34,405 bases of DNA from Terriglobia bacterium (GTDB lineage: Bacteria; Acidobacteriota; Terriglobia; Bryobacterales; Bryobacteraceae), in contig JANYJA010000015.1 in NCBI GenBank assembly GCA_025358575.1, positions 1-34,405 on the forward strand, written 5' to 3'. The notes below the pieces were generated by a model. The model made no database searches, was not told the origin of the DNA, and saw nothing but the letters and a program-made list of their open reading frames with translations. Every line of letters begins with the position of its first letter. Within the stretch, counting starts at the first letter, position 1. Below are positions 1 through 8,047 of the stretch, piece by piece. The position numbers and the translations under genes were made by a program.

Positions 1-1270
1 CGCGGGCCAGCCGCCTCTCGACCCTGCTACGGTCTCCGCTTTTGGAATGGCGCTCGCCGCCGACCTCTTGAAAGACCGCATCGATCCAGAAGTAGTGATC
101 GGGATGGACACGCGCGAGTCCGGGCCGTGGATCGCGGAGCATGTGGCGGGCGGTCTGGCCAAGGGCGGTGTTGCCTCGCGCTTCGCAGGAATTGTGACTA
201 CTCCCGGCGTCGCTTACCTCACGCGCTCGCGAGGGTTCGCGGCTGGCGTGATGATCTCGGCTTCCCACAATCCTTATGAAGATAATGGCATCAAGGTATT
301 CGCGCACAACGGTTACAAGCTGCCGGACGAAGAAGAGTCTCTGATTGAAGATGAGATTTTGCGGCTCCGCAACGGCGTCCAAGCCGCGCCGCTCACCGTA
401 GATTCTTCCCTGGACCATCACTATCTCGATTATCTGCTGGCAACTTTGCGCCATCCGCTGATCGGACTGAAGCTCGTCGTCGACTGCGGAAACGGCGCCG
501 CCTCCGCGCTGGCTCCCGATTTATTTCGCCGCGCCGGCGCGCATGTGACCGCCATCAATAACCATCCCGACGGGCGCAACATTAACCTTGGGTGCGGCGC
601 GCTCCATGTGGAACGCCTGCGCGAAGCCGTTTTGAGCGAGCACGCCGACGGTGGCGCGGCCTTCGACGGCGATGCCGATCGCGCGATCCTGATTTCCGGG
701 TCGGGCAAGATTATCGATGGCGACCACATGTTGCTGATCGCCGCGCGTGCGCTCCATGTCGATTCGGTGGTCGCCACCGTCATGTCGAACCTGGGCCTGG
801 AACGCGCACTGGAGCGCGACGGAATTCGCCTGCTGCGCACACCGGTGGGAGACAAGTACGTCCTCGAAGAAATGGTCCGCACCGGCGCGGCCATTGGCGG
901 CGAGCAATCTGGCCACGTCATTTTTCGTCAATTCGCCACCACTGGCGACGGGATGCTGACCGCGCTGAAAATCTTCGAAATTGCGCGTGCTGCCGGAGCC
1001 AATCTCGATGAGCTCACGCGCGACCTGGCGATCTATCCGCAGAAGCTGGTAAATGTTCGCTTTCGCCAGCGCAAGCCGCTGCAGGATTTACCGGCGGTAG
1101 TTGCCGAAATTGCGCGCGCCGAGAAAACGCTCAACGGCAACGGTCGCGTGCTGGTTCGTTTTTCGGGGACCGAGCCGCTCGCGCGGGTGATGGTGGAGGC
1201 CGCTGATCCGGCGCACGTTGAAACTTTTTCCGAAAGTATTGCCGAGGCCATCCGCAGTGAAATAGGGTAG
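1..1270 (+). CDS. glmM: Phosphoglucosamine mutase, 5' truncated by the window edge
   Basis: Interconverts glucosamine-6-phosphate and glucosamine-1-phosphate in the cytoplasm, on the way to UDP-GlcNAc for peptidoglycan. The reading frame is open from base 2, and the residues before the first ATG (base 47) read AGQPPLDPATVSAFG, typical of the start of domain 1. So the gene begins upstream and roughly 15 residues (the GTDGIRG region) are missing. All four signature elements are present: the phospho-serine loop ISASHNP (around base 257), the metal-binding loop DGDADR (around 668), the sugar-binding loop GEQSGH (around 898), and the C-terminal phosphate-binding loop RFSGTEP (around 1156). The length fits the family (about 440 aa). 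A DUF1080 gene starts 4 nt after the stop and may be cotranscribed. ManB/phosphomannomutase is the alternative, but the ASHNP and GEQSGH forms favour GlmM. Confidence 0.93.
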   Translation, partial: AGQPPLDPATVSAFGMALAADLLKDRIDPEVVIGMDTRESGPWIAEHVAGGLAKGGVASRFAGIVTTPGVAYLTRSRGFAAGVMISASHNPYEDNGIKVFAHNGYKLPDEEESLIEDEILRLRNGVQAAPLTVDSSLDHHYLDYLLATLRHPLIGLKLVVDCGNGAASALAPDLFRRAGAHVTAINNHPDGRNINLGCGALHVERLREAVLSEHADGGAAFDGDADRAILISGSGKIIDGDHMLLIAARALHVDSVVATVMSNLGLERALERDGIRLLRTPVGDKYVLEEMVRTGAAIGGEQSGHVIFRQFATTGDGMLTALKIFEIARAAGANLDELTRDLAIYPQKLVNVRFRQRKPLQDLPAVVAEIARAEKTLNGNGRVLVRFSGTEPLARVMVEAADPAHVETFSESIAEAIRSEIG

Positions 1271-1274
1271 TACC

Positions 1275-1904
1275 ATGCGCTTCTGCATTTTTGCTGTTTT
1301 GATGGCATCGACCCTGCTCGCCCAGATGACCAAACCCAAGCTTCCCAATGAGCAGTGGGTCTCCCTGTTCAACGGCACCGACCTCACTGGCTGGGACAAA
1401 GTTGGGAAGGAGAAGTGGGAAGTGGTCGACGGCGCCATTCACGGGCAGGGAATCACGAAAGACTACGGCTACCTGCAAACTGTCGGCAAGTATAAAGACT
1501 TCCACCTGGCTTTGCGGTTCAAGTGCATCGGGGACGGTAATAGCGGCGTTTTTTTCCACACCGCCTTCATTCCCGGCACGGCCGATGTATCGCAGGGCTT
1601 GCAATTTGAAATCGATCAGACGCCGAACCAGCATACGGGCGGCATCTACGGCGATGGGCGCCAGTGGATCGTATGGCCATCGCCGGAAAACGAATACGTG
1701 CTCCATCATGATGAATGGAACGACTACCTGCTCAAGGTGGAGAGCAATCATTACGTGGCGCGTTTGAACGGCGTGACAATCATCGACTTCACCGACCCGA
1801 CGCCCAAGTCATTCGATGGGACCATCGCGCTGCAACTTCATTCCGGCGGCAAGGGTAACTTTTCGTTCAAAGATATCAATCTGCGCGATCTCACCGTACG
1901 TTGA
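1275..1904 (+). CDS. Secreted DUF1080 (3-keto-disaccharide hydrolase fold) protein
   Basis: A 209-aa protein with a short Sec signal peptide (hydrophobic residues 3-16, cleavage likely near LLA-QM). It is followed by the DUF1080 opening pattern SLFNGTDLTGW and a lectin-like jelly-roll sequence through to the C-terminus (residues ~30-207). Members of this family are concanavalin-like beta-sandwich proteins, some shown to hydrolyse 3-keto-glycosides; they are abundant in Acidobacteria, Planctomycetes and Bacteroidetes. The substrate cannot be read from the sequence. The ATG lies 4 nt after the glmM stop. The stop codon overlaps the TTG start of the next gene in a TTGA arrangement, so the three genes are probably one transcript. 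Confidence 0.85.
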   Translation: MRFCIFAVLMASTLLAQMTKPKLPNEQWVSLFNGTDLTGWDKVGKEKWEVVDGAIHGQGITKDYGYLQTVGKYKDFHLALRFKCIGDGNSGVFFHTAFIPGTADVSQGLQFEIDQTPNQHTGGIYGDGRQWIVWPSPENEYVLHHDEWNDYLLKVESNHYVARLNGVTIIDFTDPTPKSFDGTIALQLHSGGKGNFSFKDINLRDLTVR

Positions 1905-2764
1905 AACTGTTTTACTGCGATCGTCACCAGATCTCTCTTCCGCCGGGACACCGGTTTCCGATTCGCAAGTATAGCTTGCTGCGGGCGAGGTTGGCCGCCA
2001 CGCCGGGATTTGACTTTGAACCCGCTCCATTCGCGACACGAGCTGCTATCGAGCGCGTCCACGATCCCGGCTATGTGGAAGCTTTTTTGAGCGGCACTCT
2101 TACGCCCCAGGTTATGCGACGGATTGGTTTCCCCTGGTCGGAAGGTCTGGTCGCTCGCACGCTGGCATCGGTAGGCGGCACGCTAGCGGCTACCGAAGAC
2201 GCTTTGCGATCCGGCGTCGCGGGAACGCTGGCGGGCGGCACCCACCACGCGTTTCCATCGGAAGGCTCCGGCTTCTGCGTGTTCAACGATATCGCTGTCT
2301 CCATCCGCGCACATTCGCTGCGCTCGGCGGTCGTCGACCTCGACGTGCATCAGGGCGACGGAACGGCGCTTATTTTCGAAAACGATCCGGATGTTCTAAC
2401 TTTGTCTATGCACGGTGCCCACAATTTCCCGTTTCGCAAACAGCGAAGCAAGATCGATGTTGCGCTTCCCGACGGCACCGAAGACGACGAGTATCTAGCC
2501 GCGCTCACCCCCGCGTTGGAACAAGTTGCGGAATTCCAGCCCGAAATCGTTTTCTATCAATCGGGAGTGGACGCGTTGGCCACCGATAAGCTGGGGAGGC
2601 TCGCGCTCACTCCCCAAGGATTGCAAGCGCGTGATCGGATGGTGTTTAGAAAGTTTCGCAACCTGCCGATCATCGTGACGCTGGGCGGCGGCTATTCCGA
2701 CCCGATTGAGCCAACAGTCGAAGCCCACGCGAACACCTTTTGGGAATTGGCGCAAAGACCATGA
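1901..2764 (+). CDS. Histone-deacetylase-superfamily amidohydrolase
   Basis: A 287-aa single-domain protein of the arginase/deacetylase fold (AcuC / acetylpolyamine amidohydrolase / class I-II HDAC relatives), expected to remove acyl groups from lysine or polyamine amides using Zn. Visible catalytic features: the His pair at 115-116 (GGTHHAF), Zn ligands D148 and H150 (DLDVHQGDG), the third ligand D224 (SGVDAL), and the transition-state tyrosine Y265 (GGGYS). All are intact, so it should be active. The start is TTG at 1901, chosen because residues MKLFYCDRH match the usual N-terminal strand and because it overlaps the DUF1080 stop by 4 nt, implying translational coupling. There is no signal peptide, so it is cytoplasmic. 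The natural substrate is unknown. Confidence 0.88.
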   Translation: MKLFYCDRHQISLPPGHRFPIRKYSLLRARLAATPGFDFEPAPFATRAAIERVHDPGYVEAFLSGTLTPQVMRRIGFPWSEGLVARTLASVGGTLAATEDALRSGVAGTLAGGTHHAFPSEGSGFCVFNDIAVSIRAHSLRSAVVDLDVHQGDGTALIFENDPDVLTLSMHGAHNFPFRKQRSKIDVALPDGTEDDEYLAALTPALEQVAEFQPEIVFYQSGVDALATDKLGRLALTPQGLQARDRMVFRKFRNLPIIVTLGGGYSDPIEPTVEAHANTFWELAQRP

Positions 2765-2801
2765 CTGCAACAGCCATAGCTCGCCAAGCTTAGTCCAGTT
2801 C

Positions 2802-3281
2802 CTACCTCGCCGAAATTTGCTGCATCACCGACTTCACATTCGCCGCATATTCCGCGTTCGCGTTGTAAGTCCGCAGCTTCTGGTAGGTGGATTTATTCCG
2901 GTAGTAAGGTGAATGGGCCAACCGGGAGGCCACGGTGCGGATGCCCTCGCTCAACGAGTGAAACGGTGTATCGCCATTATTCCATCCAAATAAGTTGTTG
3001 TTTTTAAAGGCTTTACCGCCGCTTGATTCAATTACGGAAATTCCCGGCAAAAGTCGCCAGTCTAGGTGATTGGCGTCGGACGCCGCGAGGAATACGGGCG
3101 AAAGTCGTTCAATCGGACAATGGCCGGCACGAAAAAAGCGGCGCAAGGTTTCCAGACGCGGATCGGCTTTCTTCACTTCTTTTTTGGTCGGTGGAACACT
3201 CTGATCTGCATTGCCGGCAAACGCGGGAATAAACACAACTCCGGCCACAATTACCATTCCGTGCGAAAGAAATTTTTTCAT
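2802..3281 (-). CDS. Secreted lysozyme-like / glucosaminidase-like protein
   Basis: A 159-aa protein. The chosen start (ATG at 3281) has a GGGAG ribosome site about 9 nt upstream and gives a classic signal peptide (MKKFLSHG then a hydrophobic run ending FAG). The frame stays open about 54 codons further upstream, but that extension has no signal-peptide character. After a short charged linker, residues ~55-159 resemble the mannosyl-glycoprotein endo-beta-N-acetylglucosaminidase / lysozyme superfamily: LLPGISVIESSGGK carries the probable catalytic glutamate, followed by NNLFGWN and the Y-rich tail typical of GH73-like domains. It probably cleaves peptidoglycan in the periplasm. A TATAAT -10 element for this gene lies at 3390-3385 without a good -35. 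It is convergent with the deacetylase gene and divergent from the phosphatase. Confidence 0.78.
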   Translation of the reverse strand: MKKFLSHGMVIVAGVVFIPAFAGNADQSVPPTKKEVKKADPRLETLRRFFRAGHCPIERLSPVFLAASDANHLDWRLLPGISVIESSGGKAFKNNNLFGWNNGDTPFHSLSEGIRTVASRLAHSPYYRNKSTYQKLRTYNANAEYAANVKSVMQQISAR

Positions 3282-3425
3282 AACTGAAGAGCTCCCAAAG
3301 AAGAATTTGATGCGAAGGGCGGGAAACGTTTTCCGCGCCAAGAGAGGCGTGCCGGGAGGGCGAGAATGACTATGACATAACGGAATTATACCATGTGCCC
3401 TCCGGTGACTTGATAAGCTCGGAAT

Positions 3426-4694
3426 GTGAACAGACGATTGCATTTGCGCCCGGAAAATCTCCTGCGGCTAGCCGTGTTGATGGCGGCCCTTTGCCTCGCG
3501 GCTCGGCTTCCGGCTCAAGGTTTCCACACCTATGTCGGACAGATCGAAAGTCACTCCGTCCTGATCGCCTGGGGCACCACGGCGGGCGAGGGAAACACCA
3601 TCGGGCGCGGATCGGTGTCCTCGGGAAAGGCGCACGTCACCGTGGGCGAAAAGAGCGGCGATACCACCAAAAACTGGATCGTCATCAACGAGCTTCCCGC
3701 CGACGCCTCGCTCCCCTACGAACTGACCATCGATGGAACCAGGCGCGCTCAGGGTACGGTGCGTACGTATCCCGACAAGGCCCAAAAACTGCGATTTTTC
3801 GTTCTGGGCGATTGGGGCAACGGCACGCCCGCGCAATACCGGGTGGCGGACTCCATGTGGAAGGAATTCCAGCGCTACCAGTCGACCGATAATCCCGTGC
3901 GGTTCGTTATCACCACTGGCGATAACATTTATGCCGACCTCAATTTATATGTCTCCTCCTCTCACTCCGGCGACCAGGATAATCATTGGGAAAGCAAATT
4001 CTTCCACCCTTATGAGCCGCTCATTCGCCAGATTCCGTTCTATCCGACGCTGGGGAATCACGACGGCAACGGATCGGAAAATCGCGGCGACTTGCCAACC
4101 TACCTCGATAACTTCTATTTCCCCGGAAACCATCCTGCCCGCTGGTATACGTTCACGTACGGTGGATTAGCGCAGTTTTTCGCGCTCGACAGCACCAACA
4201 ACAGTGAATCCGGGCGCACCGACAATGTCTTCCGCGCGGACGGCGCTGAGTTTAAGTGGTTTAAGGAGCAGATTCCGGCGTCGACCGCACCATGGAAAAT
4301 CCCCTACTGGCATCATCCGCTTTACAATGCCGGTCCCCGCCATCCGGCGAGTCTGAACGATCTACGGCATTTCGCCGACGTGTTCCAGAAAAACGGGGTC
4401 AAGGTGGTTTTCAGCGGCCACGAGCACAACTTTCAGTTCACTGACTTGAACGATTCCACCGGAAATATCCGGTATGTGGTGAGCGGAGCCGGAGGGGAAC
4501 TCCGGACCGGGGACGTGCGCGGCAAGATGGCCAAAGCGCACATCGCTGGATGGGCGGCCGAATTTCACTTTCTAATGGTGGAGATCGAAGGCGACACCAT
4601 GAAGATCATGCCTATCTCAGGCTCGGACGAACCCGTGAATGCGGTGGATCCGGACGCCAAGAAGATACCGATGCCGCTGGTAGTCACCCGGTAA
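3426..4694 (+). CDS. Secreted purple acid phosphatase-like metallophosphoesterase
   Basis: A 422-aa exported enzyme, expected to hydrolyse phosphate esters at a dinuclear metal centre. The signal peptide spans residues ~10-30 (LLRLAVLMAALCLAA then LPAQG). An N-terminal beta-sandwich like the PAP FN3 domain occupies ~33-120. The calcineurin-like catalytic domain shows all metal motifs in order: GDWG (~129), GDNIY (~168, whose Tyr is the charge-transfer ligand of purple enzymes), GNHD (~214), WHHP (~298) and GHEH (~334). The start is uncertain. GTG at 3426 gives the longest frame and a good n-region; an in-frame ATG at 3480 would shorten the signal peptide. Neither has a strong ribosome site. 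The gene is divergent from the lysozyme-like gene. Confidence 0.87.
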   Translation: MNRRLHLRPENLLRLAVLMAALCLAARLPAQGFHTYVGQIESHSVLIAWGTTAGEGNTIGRGSVSSGKAHVTVGEKSGDTTKNWIVINELPADASLPYELTIDGTRRAQGTVRTYPDKAQKLRFFVLGDWGNGTPAQYRVADSMWKEFQRYQSTDNPVRFVITTGDNIYADLNLYVSSSHSGDQDNHWESKFFHPYEPLIRQIPFYPTLGNHDGNGSENRGDLPTYLDNFYFPGNHPARWYTFTYGGLAQFFALDSTNNSESGRTDNVFRADGAEFKWFKEQIPASTAPWKIPYWHHPLYNAGPRHPASLNDLRHFADVFQKNGVKVVFSGHEHNFQFTDLNDSTGNIRYVVSGAGGELRTGDVRGKMAKAHIAGWAAEFHFLMVEIEGDTMKIMPISGSDEPVNAVDPDAKKIPMPLVVTR

Positions 4695-4819
4695 CATGGA
4701 ACTCCTAGGAAAACGCAGCCAGGATCTGGGCTTTGCATGGCGAATCGCGAACCGATTAAATCACATTGTCCTTTTGGGCATTCTTTTACAGCGTCGATGA
4801 AACGCGCGACACACCGCCC

Positions 4820-4861
4820 GTTCCGGTTGTCACTCCCCCCGTTCCGGTTGTCACTCCCCCC
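4820..4861. repeat. Perfect 21-bp tandem duplication in a promoter
   Basis: Two identical, directly adjacent 21-bp units at 4820-4840 and 4841-4861. Each begins GTTCCGGTTGTCAC and ends in a run of C. Each unit contains a TTGTCA hexamer (4827-4832 and 4848-4853); the second is the -35 box of the downstream promoter. The period equals two helical turns, so the copies face the same side of the DNA. Confidence 0.9.
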
Positions 4862-4877
4862 GCAACTGGGGTATAGT
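4848..4877 (+). promoter_or_regulatory. Sigma-70-type promoter of the small secreted protein gene
   Basis: TTGTCA (4848-4853), an 18-nt spacer, then TATAGT (4872-4877). Each box matches five of six consensus positions. Transcription would begin near 4884, giving a leader of about 24 nt that contains the strong ribosome site. Confidence 0.65.
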
Positions 4878-4894
4878 ACGGGTGAACCAAACCT

Positions 4895-4901
4895 GAGGAG
4901 G
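4895..4901 (+). promoter_or_regulatory. Strong ribosome-binding site that fixes a TTG start
   Basis: GAGGAGG is followed by six bases and then TTG at 4908. An upstream in-frame ATG (4737) exists, but it lies before the promoter and encodes a proline/arginine-rich stretch across the tandem repeat. The TTG is therefore the real start. Confidence 0.8.
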
Positions 4902-4907
4902 TTTAAC

Positions 4908-5207
4908 TTGAAGAAATTTGCTTTTGCCTGCTTGTTTGTAACGTCCACGTTTGCCGTCAGTGCTTTTGCGGAAGACTGGACCGGCTATATTTCCGATTCT
5001 AAGTGTGCCGCCAAGGGTGCCAAGGACGAGCATGCTGATTGTGCCGTCAAGTGCGTCAAGGGTGGCGCGTCCGCCGTATTTGTGGTGGACGGCAAAGTTT
5101 ACAAGATCGACGACCCGACTAAGGTTGCCGACCACATCGGACACAAAGTGACCATCAGCGGTACTCTTGACGGCGACACCGTCAAGGTCGACAGCGTGAA
5201 GATGTAG
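4908..5207 (+). CDS. Small secreted DUF5818-like protein
   Basis: A 99-aa protein with a clear signal peptide (MKKFAFACLF start, cleavage near AFA-EDW). The mature domain of about 78 aa has the pattern ISDSKC...DC..KC (three cysteines) followed by GGA.AVFVVDGKVYKID and a C-terminal strand-rich tail. From memory this resembles a small OB-like family common in Acidobacteria, usually annotated as DUF5818. The family name is tentative and no biochemical function is known. Start codon TTG with the GAGGAGG site 6 nt upstream. It has its own promoter and runs convergent to the PLP enzyme gene, with a 20-nt gap. Confidence 0.8.
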   Translation: MKKFAFACLFVTSTFAVSAFAEDWTGYISDSKCAAKGAKDEHADCAVKCVKGGASAVFVVDGKVYKIDDPTKVADHIGHKVTISGTLDGDTVKVDSVKM

Positions 5208-5227
5208 TTGTTTCCGGCGGGGAGCGG

Positions 5228-6331
5228 CTACTGTAGTTTGCCTCTCCCCTCCACTTTCCAATTCCTCTCCACCGTTTCGCCTCGCACGCCGTAAGCGTAT
5301 TCGTGCAAATTTACCGCCACGCACACGTGGTTGGGAATGATGCGCAAACGATCCCCGACCTTAAATTCCCGCTTGGCCCGCGTTGTGTCCAGAAATCCGT
5401 GTTCCTCGTTCATTTTGTGAAAGACGCATTCGGGCGACCCGACGACGCGGCCAAAACTCACTGTTCCATCGTTCGGGCGATCCGATGAGAACGTCTTTGA
5501 TCCTCCGTCCACAATCGCGTGTCCGTGACGGGGAGCCGATACCACCGTTACCAGCACGGTGGCGGCGCATTCGGCTAGCGTACACGCGCCGGTGAGAACG
5601 GTGTTCAGGTCATTGAAGACGTAAGTTCCCGGGCGAATCTCGTTGAGCCCTTTAATGAGGTGAGAGTGGTAAAGCGTGGGCGTGGAACCGCCGCTCACGA
5701 TGGAAACTTCCAGACCGGCACGCGCGAATTCTTCAAGAAGCCCGTGGAGCAGTCTGCCCAACTCGGGAATCTTGGGCGCGTCCTCTCCATCGGGCTCTCG
5801 AATTTGGCCAGGATAAAAAGTGATCCCACGGAAACGCAGGCCGGGGAGTTCCTCAATGAGTCTTGCCAGATTTACCGCTTCCGGACCGGGAACCACGCCA
5901 ACCCTGCCCATCCCCAAATCGATTTCGACGAGAACGCCGATCTCGACGCCGCCGGCCTGAGCGGCATCGGATAAAGGCCGGGCCGCGGCTTCGCTATCGA
6001 GCGCCACGGTGACGGGAGTTTGACGCGCGACCCGCACCAGCCGCTCCAGTTTCCGCGCACCAATAACAGGGAAGGCCACCAGGAGATCGAACGGGGCCGT
6101 CCTCGCCAGTGCTCCCGCCAGCACCTCCGCTTCGCCCACCTTCGCGACCGTGAGCCCGGCGGCTCCCAGGGCAAGCTGCTGACGCGCCACGTCCGGAGAC
6201 TTATGCGTCTTCGTGTGCGGGCGCATGCGCAGGCCGTGCCGGTCGGCGTAAAGCTGTACCTTGCGCAGGTTCTGTTCAAAGACGTCTAAATCAATGATGA
6301 GCGCCGGTGTGTCTAAGTCAGAAATGTGCAT
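5228..6331 (-). CDS. D-threonine aldolase / D-serine dehydratase-like PLP enzyme
   Basis: A 367-aa cytoplasmic fold-type III PLP enzyme of the DSD1/D-threonine aldolase family. The N-terminal alanine-racemase-like barrel starts with DLDTPALIIDLDVFEQN. The PLP lysine is in RPHTKTHK (around residue 40). The C-terminal beta domain carries the metal-binding motif NHVCVAVN (His and Cys spaced as in eukaryote-type D-serine dehydratases). Expected activity: cleavage or dehydration of a D-hydroxy-amino acid with a divalent metal; the exact substrate is not readable. Start ATG 6331 was chosen because the family begins just before DLDTP; the frame is open further but would overlap the upstream gene. 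It lies 14 nt after that gene, so it is probably the last gene of a four-gene operon with a class III aminotransferase and a D-2-hydroxyacid dehydrogenase. Confidence 0.86.
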   Translation of the reverse strand: MHISDLDTPALIIDLDVFEQNLRKVQLYADRHGLRMRPHTKTHKSPDVARQQLALGAAGLTVAKVGEAEVLAGALARTAPFDLLVAFPVIGARKLERLVRVARQTPVTVALDSEAAARPLSDAAQAGGVEIGVLVEIDLGMGRVGVVPGPEAVNLARLIEELPGLRFRGITFYPGQIREPDGEDAPKIPELGRLLHGLLEEFARAGLEVSIVSGGSTPTLYHSHLIKGLNEIRPGTYVFNDLNTVLTGACTLAECAATVLVTVVSAPRHGHAIVDGGSKTFSSDRPNDGTVSFGRVVGSPECVFHKMNEEHGFLDTTRAKREFKVGDRLRIIPNHVCVAVNLHEYAYGVRGETVERNWKVEGRGKLQ

Positions 6332-6345
6332 TTGGGCGGGAGTGA

Positions 6346-7011
6346 CTACTTGAAACGCAGGGTAAGCTTGCCCGCGGGCGTTGCGCAAAGAAGCTCAAGA
6401 TCTTTGAGCCGCTGCTTTTCGAGGGGAAAATAGAGCAACCCGGTGACGGTTTCCGATACCGGCTTCTGGGCTAGTTCCCTCTTCTCGAGCGTCGCTATTA
6501 AAGGATTAATCGCATCCTTCGTGCTGGATTTTGCCGTCGCTTTGGCTTCCGAAACCCCTTGCATACTGCCGATCCCTCCGCCGTTTCCGGGCATGCGTTG
6601 AGGACGCGACCCGGTCCCTGGCATGCCCCCCCAAATCGGCCCATTGGATTCCGTTCCCGGGCTCTGGTGCGACATTTTCTGTTCAGAAATAATAAGCGCG
6701 CCATCGCCCGCAATCTGGCTCGGCGCAAATGGATGCGTGCGTTCGCCGTCCTTATCGGTTTTCAAGACGAAGTCGTCACGATCCACCGTATACGGCTTGG
6801 GATCTTTGGGCGTGAGCCGGATTTGAAGCACGACATAGTGCCCGCCGAGGTCGGGGCCGCCCAGAACTTGTGAGACTGTTGCGACATCGGCCGATGCCGT
6901 AGCCACAATTGAGACGGCGGCATTTTCAGCCTCGCCAGTTCCCTGCGCCGGGCGTTTGCCGGCTATCAAAATCGAAGTGAGCACGAAAAGGAGTGCGGCA
7001 CGGGCGCGCAT
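6346..7011 (-). CDS. Secreted protein of unknown function
   Basis: A 221-aa protein I do not recognise. It has a signal peptide (residues 1-23, ending near RPAQG). A first domain (~30-110) reads like an immunoglobulin-type beta-sandwich: GHYVVLQIRLTPKD then DDFVLKTDKDGE. This is the pattern of telokin/DUF4352-like domains that hold an outer-surface or lipid-facing position. A glycine/proline/methionine-rich linker (~118-150) follows, then a C-terminal segment with VTGLLYFPLEK and LTLRFK, also typical of such sandwiches. It sits between a dehydrogenase gene (17 nt upstream) and the PLP enzyme (14 nt downstream) and is likely cotranscribed with them. Confidence 0.72.
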   Translation of the reverse strand: MRARAALLFVLTSILIAGKRPAQGTGEAENAAVSIVATASADVATVSQVLGGPDLGGHYVVLQIRLTPKDPKPYTVDRDDFVLKTDKDGERTHPFAPSQIAGDGALIISEQKMSHQSPGTESNGPIWGGMPGTGSRPQRMPGNGGGIGSMQGVSEAKATAKSSTKDAINPLIATLEKRELAQKPVSETVTGLLYFPLEKQRLKDLELLCATPAGKLTLRFK

Positions 7012-7028
7012 TCCAGGATTATATCGCG

Positions 7029-8021
7029 CTAATAACCTTTGACCTTGTCCACCACGTTCAGCATCGTCTCGCCTTTAGCGAATCGCGCGATGTTCTCCTT
7101 GATCAGATCCATGCGGCGTGCGCCAATGCCATCGGACTGCCCCGCAATGTGCGGCGTGATAATCACGTTGTCGAATTTCCAGAGCGCGTGCCCGGCGGGC
7201 AGCGGCTCGGGATTGGTTACGTCGAGACCGGCACCGGCGAGCTGGCGGCTATCGAGCGCTTTCACCAAAGCCTGCGTGTTATACAATTTCCCGCGCGAAA
7301 CGGCAATGAAGTACGCGCCCTTCTTCATCATCTCGAACTGCTTCGGGCCGATCATGCCCTCGCTCTGCGGCGTGTGCGGAGCCGATACAAAAATGACATC
7401 GGCTTCCGGAATCACACTATCCAGGCGATCCGGTGGAACCACTTTCGATATGTATGGGCTGAACGGAATATCTTTCGGATCGACGCCGATCACCTTCATG
7501 CCGAAAGCATTGGCACGTTGCGCAATCTGCTGCCCGATGCCGCCCACGCCAATGATCAGCGCCGTCTTTCCGCGCAGCTCGATCGGATGAAACGCGCCGC
7601 GCGGCCACTCTTCTTTTGTCCGCATGGGGATGATCTGATTCAGTTGCCGGGTCAATGACAGCAGCAGCGCGAACGCGTGGTCCGCAATCTCCGGACCCTG
7701 AATGACCTTGCAATTAGTCAGCACCACATCGCTGTTCGTGAAGGCGGGAAAGCGGTACGTCTCCACGCCCGCGCTGTAGGTCTGCACCCATTTCAGCTTT
7801 TTATCGGCGGCAAAGAGTTCGGGCGAGATCGTGCCGAAAATAGCGTCGGCGTCGGCCACTTGCGCGGTTAGATTCCGCTCATCCGCCGCGACCACGGCGA
7901 CATCGGGACTCACCCGTCCCATCTCCTCGATCTCGGCGGGGCCCATGCCGACGACGACAATCTTCTTCGAAGCGGCGGAAAGTAGAATCGCGGCGGCGAA
8001 CAGCAGCGCAAGGGTCTTCAT
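7029..8021 (-). CDS. D-2-hydroxyacid dehydrogenase with N-terminal signal sequence
   Basis: A 330-aa member of the D-isomer-specific 2-hydroxyacid dehydrogenase family (NAD(P)-dependent 2-ketoacid/D-2-hydroxyacid interconversion). The nucleotide-binding loop is GVGGIG. The catalytic triad is visible as Arg in VSRGK, Glu in NPEPLP and His in TPHIAG. The substrate-domain start is unusual: before the first strand (KKIVVVG) there are about 18 residues with the composition of a Sec signal peptide (MKTLALLFAAAILLSAAS). Dehydrogenases of this family are normally cytoplasmic. The ATG at 8021 is the natural start; a TATAAT element lies at 8035-8030 without a recognisable -35. It is 26 nt downstream of the aminotransferase and 17 nt upstream of the secreted unknown. 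Confidence 0.86.
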   Translation of the reverse strand: MKTLALLFAAAILLSAASKKIVVVGMGPAEIEEMGRVSPDVAVVAADERNLTAQVADADAIFGTISPELFAADKKLKWVQTYSAGVETYRFPAFTNSDVVLTNCKVIQGPEIADHAFALLLSLTRQLNQIIPMRTKEEWPRGAFHPIELRGKTALIIGVGGIGQQIAQRANAFGMKVIGVDPKDIPFSPYISKVVPPDRLDSVIPEADVIFVSAPHTPQSEGMIGPKQFEMMKKGAYFIAVSRGKLYNTQALVKALDSRQLAGAGLDVTNPEPLPAGHALWKFDNVIITPHIAGQSDGIGARRMDLIKENIARFAKGETMLNVVDKVKGY

Positions 8022-8047
8022 GGGTTTCTATTATAACGGTCCGCCGA

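Noticed and set aside
4737-4907. In-frame N-terminal extension of the small secreted protein, starting with ATG 4737.
   Set aside because: It would run through the tandem repeat and promoter and would bury the signal peptide; the TTG at 4908 has an excellent ribosome site.
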